Source: CAZLFA01 sp964558665 (GTDB lineage Bacteria; Desulfobacterota; Syntrophia; Syntrophales; PHBD01). Taken from it: DNA of 64,000 nucleotides. Within the stretch, counting starts at the first letter, position 1, and the number at the start of each line of letters is the position of its first letter. The notes below the pieces were generated by a model, which was not told where the DNA came from, did no database searches, and was given only the letters and a program-made list of their open reading frames with translations. Positions 35,104-44,253 of this stretch are shown here, piece by piece. The DNA is taken from positions 1 to 64,000 of the forward strand of contig CAZLFA010000005.1 in NCBI GenBank assembly GCA_964558665.1. The letters run 5' to 3'. Position numbers and translations under genes: made by a program.

Positions 35104-35370
35104 GTGTTAGATACGGAAAGAAGAAAAGACATCATTGGCAAATATAAAGTCCATGAGAACGATACAGGTTCTCCGGAAGTTCAGATTGCATTGATCAGCG
35201 CCAGGATAGAATACCTCACACAGCATTTCAAGGCGCATAAAAAAGATCATCACTCCCGCCGAGGATTACTGAAACTTGTCGGACAGAGAAGACGCCTTCT
35301 TGATTACTTGAAGAAGAAGGATGTGGAGCGATACAGAAGTGTCATCCAGCGTCTGGGACTCCGGAAATAG
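35104..35370 (+). CDS. rpsO: 30S ribosomal protein S15
   Basis: An 88-residue primary 16S rRNA-binding protein. The start is GTG (GTG TTA GAT) behind AAGGAGG. DTGSPEVQIALISARIEYL, HHSRRGLLKLVGQRRRLLDY and ERYRSVIQRLGLRK are diagnostic. Confidence 0.98.
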   Translation: MLDTERRKDIIGKYKVHENDTGSPEVQIALISARIEYLTQHFKAHKKDHHSRRGLLKLVGQRRRLLDYLKKKDVERYRSVIQRLGLRK

Positions 35371-35393
35371 TTTTTATCTTCATCGGCATGAAG

Positions 35394-35434
35394 AGGCAGT
35401 GCAACATTGCATAGGGCATTGTTGCAGAGTGCCT
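35394..35434 (+). promoter_or_regulatory. Long hairpin between rpsO and pnp
   Basis: AGGCA (35394-35398) with TGCCT (35430-35434), and GCAACATTGC (35401-35410) with GCATTGTTGC (35416-35425), on an ATAGG loop, form a stem of about 15 pairs with one mismatch and small bulges. It lies where the E. coli pnp leader is cut by RNase III to start PNPase autocontrol. Confidence 0.6.
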
Positions 35435-35491
35435 TATTCCTATGCTGATGGCAGAATGTCATTTGCTTTGGCAATGAAAGGAAATTAAATA

Positions 35492-37615
35492 ATGAGTCAA
35501 GTATTTAGTGAAGATTTTGCAGGAAGACCCATCTCACTGAAAGCGCGGTATATGGCCGAACAGGCTGATGGTTCAATCCTGGCAAGATATGGAGATACCG
35601 TTGTGCTTGTGACAGCTGTATCTTTGAAGTCCGCGAGGGAGGGCCTTGATTTTCTGCCTCTTACAGTAGACTACCAGGAGATGACATATGCGGCAGGCAA
35701 GATACCGGGCGGTTTTTTCAAACGGGAGGGAAGGCTTAACGAAAGAGAGGTACTGACATCACGTATTATCGATCGCTCTATCCGACCGCTCTTTCCCAAA
35801 GGATATTTCTTTGAAACCCAGTTAGTAGCAACGGTACTATCTGTGGATGGGGAAAATGATTCAGACGTAGCGGCAATGTTAGCAGCGTCTGCTGCCCTCG
35901 AGATATCCGATATCCCGTTCAGTGGACCCATTGCCGGAGCACGTGTCGGGCGTATCGATGGGAAGCTTGTCTGCAATCCGTCACCGGAGACCATGGCGCA
36001 GAGCGATATCAACCTCTTCCTGGTGGGAAGAAAGGTTGTTCCGGGCACAGGCGGAAGAGATTATGATGTGAACCTTGTTATGCTCGAAGGAGATGCCAAG
36101 GAGGCAGATGAAGATTCAATTGTCGAGGCCATCAATTTCGGTCTGGAGTCAATACGACCCATGATTGACCTGCAGGACAAAATGCGCAAGTCAATTGGAA
36201 CGGCCAAGCGACAATTCAGCGCGCCGACGATTGATGTATCTTTGATCGAGAAACTGTCGGGAGAAGCGGATGCCGGATTACGTGATGCCTATAGCACACC
36301 AAGAAAGCAGGAAAGATATGCCAAGCTCGACTATATCAAGGAAAACCTGATCAAATCCTTCGTAACCGAGAATGGAGAAGTATCCTCATCAACCGTGGCA
36401 AACATTTACGAAGGGCTGGAACGAAAAGTTCTGAGAGAGAAGATTCTGCAGGAAAAAAAGCGCATCGATGGACGCTCCTTTACCGACATAAGATCTATAT
36501 CATCAGAAGTAGGAATTCTGCCCCGTGCCCACGGATCTGCTCTGTTCAACAGGGGAGAGACCCAGGCTCTGGCAGCACTTACTCTCGGTACGTCATCCGA
36601 CGAGCAGAGGCTTGATTACATAGCAGGGGAAGAACGGCGGGCCTTCATTCTCCACTATAATTTCCCTCCTTATAGCGTCGGAGAGGCAAGGTCGCTGAGA
36701 AGTCCGGGTAGAAGAGAAATCGGTCACGGAAACCTTGCCAGAAGATCATTATTGCCGATACTTCCTTCGCCTGAGACATTCCCCTACACAATAAGGATTG
36801 TCTCGGAGATTCTGTCTTCCAATGGTTCCTCATCCATGGCGACAGTATGCGGCGGCACTCTCGCCCTTATGGACGCAGGGGTGCCGGTAAAGGATATTGT
36901 TGCCGGTATTGCCATGGGCCTGCTTAAAGAGGGTGATGATGTTGTAGTCCTTTCCGACATCCTCGGCGACGAAGATCATGCCGGAGACATGGACTTCAAG
37001 GTGTGCGGTACGAAAAAAGGCGTCACAGCAATGCAAATGGATATAAAGATAGACGGCTTAACCGAAGACATCCTAAAGAAGGCTCTCTATCAGGCCAGGG
37101 ACGGCAGAGTTTTCATAATCGACAAGATCAGCGAAACGCTTGCCGAACCGAGAAAAGATATATCTCTCTATGCACCACGAATTACAACAGTGATGGTCAG
37201 ACCGGAAAAGGTCCGAGACGTGATAGGATCCGGCGGCAAGAACATCAGACAGATAATCAGCGAGACAGGCGTAACTATAGACGTGGAAGATGATGGAACT
37301 GTTACGATAGCCTCCAGTGATGCAGATGCGGCAGCCCGTGCAATAGCAATGGTCAAGTGGCTTACGGAAGATGCCGAGATTGGCAAGATATACAAAGGGA
37401 CAGTAAAGAAGGTTGTTGATTTTGGAGCCTTCGTTGAAATTCTGCCGGGAACTGAGGGCTTGGTGCATATATCTCAACTGGCAAAGGAACGTGTTAACAA
37501 GGTTACCGACGTCGTTAAAGAAGGCGATGAAATATACGTCAAGGTTCTTGAAATTGACAAACAGGGAAAGATCAGGCTGAGCAGGAAGGAAGCCTTGGGA
37601 TTCAATGATCAATAA
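35492..37615 (+). CDS. pnp: Polyribonucleotide nucleotidyltransferase
   Basis: A 707-residue PNPase, a phosphorolytic 3'-to-5' exoribonuclease. Two RNase PH cores (about 5-235 and 325-545), with FNRGETQALAALTLGT and GDEDHAGDMDFKVCGT, are followed by KH (RDVIGSGGKNIRQII) and S1 (GTVKKVVDFGAFVEILPGTE) domains. Full length for the family. Confidence 0.98.
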   Translation: MSQVFSEDFAGRPISLKARYMAEQADGSILARYGDTVVLVTAVSLKSAREGLDFLPLTVDYQEMTYAAGKIPGGFFKREGRLNEREVLTSRIIDRSIRPLFPKGYFFETQLVATVLSVDGENDSDVAAMLAASAALEISDIPFSGPIAGARVGRIDGKLVCNPSPETMAQSDINLFLVGRKVVPGTGGRDYDVNLVMLEGDAKEADEDSIVEAINFGLESIRPMIDLQDKMRKSIGTAKRQFSAPTIDVSLIEKLSGEADAGLRDAYSTPRKQERYAKLDYIKENLIKSFVTENGEVSSSTVANIYEGLERKVLREKILQEKKRIDGRSFTDIRSISSEVGILPRAHGSALFNRGETQALAALTLGTSSDEQRLDYIAGEERRAFILHYNFPPYSVGEARSLRSPGRREIGHGNLARRSLLPILPSPETFPYTIRIVSEILSSNGSSSMATVCGGTLALMDAGVPVKDIVAGIAMGLLKEGDDVVVLSDILGDEDHAGDMDFKVCGTKKGVTAMQMDIKIDGLTEDILKKALYQARDGRVFIIDKISETLAEPRKDISLYAPRITTVMVRPEKVRDVIGSGGKNIRQIISETGVTIDVEDDGTVTIASSDADAAARAIAMVKWLTEDAEIGKIYKGTVKKVVDFGAFVEILPGTEGLVHISQLAKERVNKVTDVVKEGDEIYVKVLEIDKQGKIRLSRKEALGFNDQ

Positions 37616-38870
37616 AACGATTCTCGACAACGGTGTTCGTGTAATTACGGAAGAGATCAGCCATGTTCATTCCGTATCCATAGGTGCATGGATTCGATGT
37701 GGTGCCCGCCATGAAAGCAACGGCACAAATGGAATGTCTCATTTTATTGAACACATGCTCTTTAAGGGAACGAAGACACGATCGGCATTTGACATAGCGT
37801 CGGCGATAGATTCCGTCGGCGGTATAATGAATGCATTCACGGGCAAGGAGTACACTTCGTTTTATATTAAAATCCCCGACTATCATCTGGGGCTTGCGAT
37901 TGATCTTCTCGCAGATATATTTCTCAACTCAGTCTTTGATAAAGAAGAGTTTTCCAGGGAAAAAGCTGTTATTCTTCAGGAAATACTCCTGTTGGAAGAT
38001 TCGCCTGACGAACATATTCATGACCTTTTCGAAACCATGTTCTGGAACGGCAACTCCCTGGGATTGCCTATATTGGGGAAAAAAGAGCAGGTCGAAGGTT
38101 TTAAAAGAAAAGACGTCATCGAATTTTTCAAAGGGCACTATTGTGGAGATAACCTGGTAATCACAGCAGCCGGCAATCTCAAACATGACATTCTGGTCGA
38201 TTACGCAAACAGGCACTTTGGTTCACTGCAAAGGAGCTACGAGCATTATAACAAGAAAGATATGTCAGTCCCTCTAGTATCAGCGAAGATTGAATCTTTT
38301 GAAAAGGAACTGGAACAGGTTCATCTGGTTATCGGCACGGTAGCGCCATCGGTTGTCAGTGATAAGAGACATGCCGGAGTGCTTATCAATGCCATTCTCG
38401 GCGGCAGCATGAGTTCAAGGCTTTTTCAGGAAATAAGAGAAAAAAGAGGGCTTGCATACGCCATTCACTCATATATTGTGCCTTATATAGACACGGGGAT
38501 GCTGGGCATTTATGCGGGCATGATGGAGGACAAGCTGCAGCAGGTTATCGGGCTGATTCTTGATGAATTGAACCGTTTGTCTGTAGAAGGACTCACAGAA
38601 AAAGAGCTGTCCTCCACAAAAGAACTGATTAAGGGAAACTTCCTCCTGAGCATGGAAAGCACTGACAACCGGATGTCACGACTGGCAAAAAACGAGTTGT
38701 GTTTCGGGCGTCATGTTCCTTATGAAGAGATAATAGCACGTATAAATGCCGTTGAGGTGAAAGATATTCTTGAATTGTCGAAGGAGTTGTTCAACCCGGC
38801 GATAATATCCATAGCGGCAACCGGCAAGGTATCTAACAAGGATCTTACTCTTGGAATCCTTCGAGGGTAA
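37605..38870 (+). CDS. M16-family zinc metallopeptidase
   Basis: A 421-residue insulinase-like (YmxG/processing peptidase-like) protein. The inverted zinc motif HFIEHMLFKGT (HxxEH) and the second Glu (in LQEILLLEDSPDEH) form the active site; the C-terminal half is the usual catalytically silent repeat. It overlaps the pnp end by 11 bases and precedes dut, a common deltaproteobacterial order. Confidence 0.93.
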   Translation: MINKTILDNGVRVITEEISHVHSVSIGAWIRCGARHESNGTNGMSHFIEHMLFKGTKTRSAFDIASAIDSVGGIMNAFTGKEYTSFYIKIPDYHLGLAIDLLADIFLNSVFDKEEFSREKAVILQEILLLEDSPDEHIHDLFETMFWNGNSLGLPILGKKEQVEGFKRKDVIEFFKGHYCGDNLVITAAGNLKHDILVDYANRHFGSLQRSYEHYNKKDMSVPLVSAKIESFEKELEQVHLVIGTVAPSVVSDKRHAGVLINAILGGSMSSRLFQEIREKRGLAYAIHSYIVPYIDTGMLGIYAGMMEDKLQQVIGLILDELNRLSVEGLTEKELSSTKELIKGNFLLSMESTDNRMSRLAKNELCFGRHVPYEEIIARINAVEVKDILELSKELFNPAIISIAATGKVSNKDLTLGILRG

Positions 38871-38874
38871 GTCC

Positions 38875-39333
38875 TTGAAAGAAGATATTCATATATCAAT
38901 TAAAAAAAAACCGGGGTGTGAGGACATTCCTCTGCCGACCTATATGACGGAAAACGCCGCCGGCATGGATATATACGCTGCGGTGGAGAGCGATACAATT
39001 GTTCTGCCGGGAGAAAGGATACTTATTCCGACAGGTATATTTATCGCGTTGCCGGAGGGCTATGAAGCGCAAGTAAGGCCTCGAAGCGGACTCGCAATTC
39101 ACAGGGGAGTCACTCTGCTCAACGCTCCGGGAACCATAGATGCAGATTATCGGGGAGAAATCGGAGTGATCATTATCAACCACGGCCAAGATCCCTTTGT
39201 TGTAAAAAGGAGGGATCGAATTGCTCAGATAGTTGTCCATAAGGTTTACAGGGTATCCTGGAAAGAAAGTGATAATCTGGAAACATCTTCCCGGGGACAG
39301 GGAGGATTCGGGCACACTGATCGAGAAATTTAA
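38875..39333 (+). CDS. dut: dUTP diphosphatase
   Basis: A 152-residue trimeric dUTPase that hydrolyses dUTP to dUMP. All five motifs are present: AGMDIYA, RPRSGLAI, NAPGTIDADYRGEI, RRDRIAQIVV and RGQGGFGHT. No ATG is available; the TTG at 38875 behind CGAGGGTAAG gives the usual length, while a TTG at 38851 would add eight residues. Confidence 0.95.
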   Translation: MKEDIHISIKKKPGCEDIPLPTYMTENAAGMDIYAAVESDTIVLPGERILIPTGIFIALPEGYEAQVRPRSGLAIHRGVTLLNAPGTIDADYRGEIGVIIINHGQDPFVVKRRDRIAQIVVHKVYRVSWKESDNLETSSRGQGGFGHTDREI

Positions 39334-39443
39334 AACGGTCAATAAGACAAGGTTTTAGCACGTAAATATTTTTATACAGGCAAGAAAGTATCAAAAGTTT
39401 CCGGATAGAAACTACCATAAGCAACAAGCGGGGATGAGAGCTT

Positions 39444-40622
39444 ATGAAAAAGCACAAAGTTAACAAGAGCTACAAAGAGATCAATGAAAGAATCAGACAG
39501 GGCAAGGCTGTTGTCGTAACCGCTGAGGAGATTATTGATATTGTAGAAAGGCATGGCGATGTAGAAGCAGCCCGTAAGGTGGATGTAGTAACGACCGGCA
39601 CCTTCGGACCGATGTGCTCCTCAGGGGCTTTTCTTAATATCGGTCATGCTTCACCAAGAATCAAGGCGTCGAAGGTCTGGCTCAACGATGTCCCGGCATA
39701 CGCAGGTATTGCGGCGGTTGATTGTTATATAGGTTCGACAGAAGTTGTTGAAGGAGATCCACTAAACAGTGTTTATCCCGGTGAATTCAACTATGGCGGT
39801 GGCCATGTGATTGAAGATTTTGTGGCGGGAAATGTTATTCGTCTTCGCGCAGAAGCATACGGCACTGACTGCTATCCATCGAGAAGACATGAAAAAAATA
39901 TCACTATTAATGATTTAAGAGATGCCATGCTCTTTAATCCGCGCACAGCTTACCAGAACTACAGTTGCGCTGTAAATATGTCGGACAAGACTATATATAC
40001 GTATATGGGTGTTCTAAGACCACGTATGGCGAATGCCAACTTTTCGACTGCCGGCCAATTGAGCCCTCTGTTGAATGACCCCCACTATAAGACGATAGGC
40101 ATAGGAACCAGAATCTTTCTTGGGGGGGGCCAAGGCTTTGTGGCCTGGCATGGTACGCAGCACAGCCCGAATGTGCCGAGAGGTGAAAATGGCGTCCCTA
40201 AACAGGGTGCCGGCACAATATCAACTATTGGAGATATGAAGGCCATGAGTCCTGAATGGCTGGTCGGCGCCAGTTTGATAGGATATGGCGTATCTTTATA
40301 TATTGGCATAGGCATACCTATTCCCATTCTCAATGAAGAGATGGTGCGTTATACAGCAGTAAAAGACGAGGATATTTTCGTGCAGGTATATGATTACAGC
40401 ATGGATTATCCAAAAGGCGGTTCTCCAAAAAGTTTGGGGGAGGTAAGTTACAAAGAACTTCGCAGCGGTACGATTACGCTTAACGGCAAGGTAATTTCAT
40501 CATCACCCCTTTCCAGCTATTACAAAGCTCGGGAAATTGCATATATCCTGAAAGAGTGGATTGAACGGGGAGATTTTATTCTTGGAGAGCCGCAACAAAC
40601 TTTACCTGATGCAGACAGTTGA
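39444..40622 (+). CDS. COG1900/DUF39 homocysteine biosynthesis protein
   Basis: A 392-residue member of the DUF39 family whose methanogen member MA1821 is needed to make homocysteine from aspartate semialdehyde and sulfide. Conserved features include GTFGPMCSSGAFLNIGH, the Cys-containing GTDCYPSRRHEK and FLGGGQGFVAWHGTQH. The usual partner (a NIL-ferredoxin protein) is not adjacent. The gene is monocistronic here. Confidence 0.85.
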   Translation: MKKHKVNKSYKEINERIRQGKAVVVTAEEIIDIVERHGDVEAARKVDVVTTGTFGPMCSSGAFLNIGHASPRIKASKVWLNDVPAYAGIAAVDCYIGSTEVVEGDPLNSVYPGEFNYGGGHVIEDFVAGNVIRLRAEAYGTDCYPSRRHEKNITINDLRDAMLFNPRTAYQNYSCAVNMSDKTIYTYMGVLRPRMANANFSTAGQLSPLLNDPHYKTIGIGTRIFLGGGQGFVAWHGTQHSPNVPRGENGVPKQGAGTISTIGDMKAMSPEWLVGASLIGYGVSLYIGIGIPIPILNEEMVRYTAVKDEDIFVQVYDYSMDYPKGGSPKSLGEVSYKELRSGTITLNGKVISSSPLSSYYKAREIAYILKEWIERGDFILGEPQQTLPDADS

Positions 40623-40834
40623 GATGCCCTTGATATGATTAGCAAAAGAATCTGTTTTGTGCAACATGTCAATATAATTGATGTTTTGCATGCAGGATTT
40701 GCTGCTCGCAGATATAAATGATTGCTTTCAAATACTTCGAATTTTTGTGTTGCAAAGTTACGATTTTTGTTATATATTTCGCTACATGGATTTTACAATT
40801 TCAATAATTAGTCTGTTCCAGGATGGTGTTCACC

Positions 40835-41101
40835 ATGAAAGTGGGCAGGTATCTGGTTGTTTTTGCAGTGTTTATGGGGTTGCTAATCGTTTTTGGTAAC
40901 AGAGGACTCCTTGACAACTATAGACTAATGCAAAGACTGGAGGATGTTAAGCAGAAAAATCAAGTCATTAACGCAGAAAACAAGGATATTAAGAAAAAAA
41001 TTGTTTTACTGAGAACAAATCTCCCGTACATAGAAAACATCGCCAGAAGCGAATTAGGAATGGTCAGGAAAGGGGATATCGTATATCGGTTTTCAAATTA
41101 A
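40835..41101 (+). CDS. ftsB: FtsB/DivIC-like septum formation protein
   Basis: An 88-residue cell-division protein with a membrane helix at about 5-22 (YLVVFAVFMGLLIVF) and a coiled coil (QRLEDVKQKNQVINAENKDI) that ends in NLPYIENIARSELGMV. The start at 40835 is preferred; an in-frame Met at 40823 is right behind an AGG. About 210 bases without a gene or an obvious signal precede it. Confidence 0.85.
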   Translation: MKVGRYLVVFAVFMGLLIVFGNRGLLDNYRLMQRLEDVKQKNQVINAENKDIKKKIVLLRTNLPYIENIARSELGMVRKGDIVYRFSN

Positions 41102-41199
41102 GCCGGTATAAACAAAAAAAGACAATTCATACAGAGCAACCTCAGGCCAGCGAATTATTGACGTAAACACAATGAAGGGATAAAAAAAACGGGGTCCCA

Positions 41200-42279
41200 A
41201 TGTTCGACATCAAAAGTCTTTTTAGCAAAAGAAAATCAATAGTTGGACTCGATATTGGGTCAAGTTCCATAAAACTTTTGGAAATAGCCGATACACCAAA
41301 AGGATATCAACTTAGCCATTTCTCGATGCTTCCTCTCCCCAGAGGAGTAATTGCTGATGGAGTTATTCATGATCCAAAGGCTCTTACAGATCACATCAAA
41401 GAATTATTCAAAAAAACAAGTTTTGCCCGCAAGGGAATTGCGACATCATTGTCAGGACATTCAGTAATAGTCAAAAAAGTTAATTTCAATCTGATGGAAG
41501 ACAATGAATTGCGGGAACTTCTCAAGGACGAAGCAGGCAAATATCTGCCCTTCGATAATATGAATGATGTAAGTTTTGATTTTCACATCCTTGGGCCCAC
41601 AGATTATAATCCTAACCAGATGAATGTAATGCTAGTTGCCGCTAAGAAAGATGTCGTGAACAGTTATGTGGATTCACTATCAGACGCGGGTATGACCGCC
41701 ACCATCATGGATGTCGATTCATTTGCCCTTGAAACGATGTTTGAAGAAAACTACAGCTTCGATGAAAACGAGGTAACCATTCTCGTCAACATTGGAGCAA
41801 GTATAACCAATATCAATGTTGTTCAGGGTGGGTCTTCCATTTTTACCAGAGATTTTACTCTGGGAGGAAATGCCATAACCGAAGCCATACAGGAAAAAAT
41901 GGGCATATCATTTGAAGAAGCAGAAGACATAAAATTAGGAACTGCTGAAGTTGATGAATCCGTGCTCAAGGAAATTCACGACAGCCTCCTGATTTTTGCC
42001 GAACCCCTCTGTTCAGAAATTGAAAGGTCCATTGAATATTTCACATCAACCTATGGTTCTGAATCGGTCAAGAGGGTTATTCTTTCAGGCGGGGGGGCAA
42101 ATATTCCTGGGATAGCTGCAGACTTATCACACAGATTGAATATTGAAGCAGAAATCGTAAAACCCTTTCAGAAAATTGAAATTGGAAAGAATGTCATTGA
42201 TGCTAAAGACATTTCCAATATCGCTCCCATTGCAGCGGTAGGAGTGGGTTTAGCATTAAGGAGGGTTGGGGACCGATGA
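41200..42279 (+). CDS. pilM: Type IV pilus assembly protein PilM
   Basis: A 359-residue actin-like cytoplasmic protein. VGLDIGSSSIKLLEI is the phosphate-1-type start and VKRVILSGGGANIPGI the later nucleotide motif. It binds PilN and stabilises the inner-membrane alignment complex. First gene of pilMNOPQ; the stop overlaps the pilN start. Confidence 0.96.
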   Translation: MFDIKSLFSKRKSIVGLDIGSSSIKLLEIADTPKGYQLSHFSMLPLPRGVIADGVIHDPKALTDHIKELFKKTSFARKGIATSLSGHSVIVKKVNFNLMEDNELRELLKDEAGKYLPFDNMNDVSFDFHILGPTDYNPNQMNVMLVAAKKDVVNSYVDSLSDAGMTATIMDVDSFALETMFEENYSFDENEVTILVNIGASITNINVVQGGSSIFTRDFTLGGNAITEAIQEKMGISFEEAEDIKLGTAEVDESVLKEIHDSLLIFAEPLCSEIERSIEYFTSTYGSESVKRVILSGGGANIPGIAADLSHRLNIEAEIVKPFQKIEIGKNVIDAKDISNIAPIAAVGVGLALRRVGDR

Positions 42280-42824
42280 TAAAAATCAACCTTCTTCCTT
42301 ATGTTGAAGCAAAGAAAAAAGAAACAGCGGTAAGCCAAATTATTATCATTGCAGCATCATTAGCACTGTTTGCAGTTATTATTGCCGCTGTCTTCCTTTA
42401 CATGATGCTCAGCATTATGGGACTTGAAAAAGATCTAAAAGATAGTGAAGCCAAACTGGCGGCATTGACCAAGGTTGTCGGGGAAGTTGAAAATATAAAG
42501 GCAGAGAAACAAATTGTTGAAAAGAAATTGGCAATTATTAGAGGACTTGAGGAAAATAAACTTTATCCAATAAAAATGCTTGATCAGTTCTCAACTCTGG
42601 TACCGGCAAAGGAGATTTGGCTGGAAAAAGTGTCGGAAGTCGGCACAGACATGAACATAGATGGCATTGGAAGAGACGGTATTGCCGTTGCCAAGTTTAT
42701 GAAAACACTGGAAACCGCAAACTTCATTAATTCAGTTGAGCTTATCGCTTCAAGACAGAAAGAGATTGCCGGGGTTAAACTACAGCAATTCTCATTAAAA
42801 TGCGCTACCAAGAGGAAGAAATAG
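42276..42824 (+). CDS. pilN: Type IV pilus assembly protein PilN
   Basis: A 182-residue inner-membrane protein. The N-terminal IKINLLPYVEAKKKE binds PilM, a single membrane helix spans about 22-45, and a periplasmic coiled coil and ferredoxin-like domain follow. ATGA overlap with pilM. Confidence 0.95.
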   Translation: MIKINLLPYVEAKKKETAVSQIIIIAASLALFAVIIAAVFLYMMLSIMGLEKDLKDSEAKLAALTKVVGEVENIKAEKQIVEKKLAIIRGLEENKLYPIKMLDQFSTLVPAKEIWLEKVSEVGTDMNIDGIGRDGIAVAKFMKTLETANFINSVELIASRQKEIAGVKLQQFSLKCATKRKK

Positions 42825-42827
42825 ACC

Positions 42828-43547
42828 ATGGCAATTGATATGGAAAGCATTAAAAATATGAATCCCAAGATGAAAGCCCTGCTTGTGGGGCTATTGATGA
42901 TTCTCGGGGCTTATTTGTTCTGGTTTCTATATTTGGATTCGGCACTTGCAACAAAAGCTGATCTGACAAAAAAACTGGATGAAGTGCAAAAAGATATAAG
43001 CGCTAAACAGCTAATTGCCAATCAAAAGCAGAAATACCTTAGCGAAATTAAAGACCTGAGGGAGCTCTTTAATATCGCCCTGACAAAGCTTCCTGAGCAA
43101 AAGGAAATTCCAGGCCTTTTCCTGTCGGTTTCTGAAGCGGGGAAAGAAGCCGGCGTTGAATTTGTTCTTTTTGAGCCCCAGGCACCACCGAAGCAGCCTC
43201 CACCAAAACCGGATGTCAAAGCCAATTTAAAGCCGTCCGATCAGAGGGCTGACCAACCGGCCAAAGACCAGAAACCTGATGCAGCAAAGGCAGCAGCGCC
43301 AAAGAAACCAGCAGAACCTGAAAGGTTTTACGAAGAAATACCGGTTCGCGTATCTGTAAATGGAGGCTTTCATAACACGGCAATTTTCTTTGACAAAGTT
43401 GCAAAACTATCCAGGATCGTTAATATAGAAGATATAAGCATGGGCGAGGGCAAAGATACGAAGGGGCGGGGACGTGTTGTTAATACTTCCTGCGTTATCA
43501 AAACATACATGTTTTTGGAAAAGAAGGATGCAAAAACACAAAAATAG
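42828..43547 (+). CDS. pilO: Type IV pilus assembly protein PilO
   Basis: A 239-residue inner-membrane partner of PilN with a membrane helix at about 17-38, a coiled coil, and a ferredoxin-like periplasmic domain. It has a Pro/Lys/Ala-rich insert at about 118-165 (PPKQPPPKPDVK, KAAAPKKPAEP) between the coiled coil and the last beta-sheet part, longer than in most PilO proteins. Confidence 0.92.
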   Translation: MAIDMESIKNMNPKMKALLVGLLMILGAYLFWFLYLDSALATKADLTKKLDEVQKDISAKQLIANQKQKYLSEIKDLRELFNIALTKLPEQKEIPGLFLSVSEAGKEAGVEFVLFEPQAPPKQPPPKPDVKANLKPSDQRADQPAKDQKPDAAKAAAPKKPAEPERFYEEIPVRVSVNGGFHNTAIFFDKVAKLSRIVNIEDISMGEGKDTKGRGRVVNTSCVIKTYMFLEKKDAKTQK

Positions 43548-44253
43548 CCTGAAAGTAAAAAGTATATTTGTATTGACGGTATCTGTCATGACGGTAATGC
43601 TTTTTACCGTTGCAGAAGCAAGAGTATCAGTTAAATCATTCAAGTCGTCTTCACCGTCAAAATCCGTTGCACCGGCCCCAGCCCCTGCAGCACCGGCAAA
43701 GGCGGCGTCAGATAAATCTACCCTGTCAACTGCGGCAGGAGCAGCCGTTGGCGCAACGGCAGGAAGGGCTGTAGGCTCGGCAGTGGCAGGCACCCCATCA
43801 AAACCAGCCACAACTACGCCGGCAGCAGCGCCAATAACAGATATAGCAGCAACCAAGACTGCTTTGCTTAACCCGGAAACATTTACATACACCCCTCTAG
43901 GGAAATCGGATCCCTTTAAACCGTTTATCGAAACGGATATTAAGGCTGCGTCTGCTGAAGGACGTGTGAGATCTATTCCTCTATCACCCTTGCAGAGACT
44001 GGATGTAGAACAATTTACTCTTGTCGGAGTCGCCGGAAGTCCTAATCGCCGTGTCGCTATGGTAGAAGATAAAATGAACAAGAAATTTTACCCCGTAACA
44101 GTAGGGACGTCAATCGGTAAAAATAGTGGAAAAGTTGTAGATATTCTTGCTGATCGCGTAATAGTGGACGAAAAAGGAACTGTCTTCGAGGGTTCAAAAA
44201 TAAAACCAAAGAGAATTATCATGAGGCTTTCAAGAGACGAGGTAAAACCATGA
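43528..44253 (+). CDS. pilP: Type IV pilus assembly protein PilP
   Basis: A 241-residue periplasmic linker between PilNO and PilQ. An N-terminal hydrophobic signal (IFVLTVSVMTVMLFTVAEA) lacks the usual lipobox Cys. A Pro/Ala-rich stretch and a glycine-zipper-like GAAVGATAGRAVGSAVAG (about 71-88) precede the beta domain (about 115-240: PLQRLDVEQFTLVGVAG). The start at 43528 overlaps the pilO end. Confidence 0.9.
   Translation: MQKHKNSLKVKSIFVLTVSVMTVMLFTVAEARVSVKSFKSSSPSKSVAPAPAPAAPAKAASDKSTLSTAAGAAVGATAGRAVGSAVAGTPSKPATTTPAAAPITDIAATKTALLNPETFTYTPLGKSDPFKPFIETDIKAASAEGRVRSIPLSPLQRLDVEQFTLVGVAGSPNRRVAMVEDKMNKKFYPVTVGTSIGKNSGKVVDILADRVIVDEKGTVFEGSKIKPKRIIMRLSRDEVKP

Noticed and set aside
39334..39443. 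SAM or other riboswitch before the COG1900 gene
   Set aside because: Only a small AGTTTC/GAAACT hairpin; no aptamer consensus.
43407..44081. 224-residue minus frame over pilP
   Set aside because: Shadow of the low-complexity Ala/Pro region.
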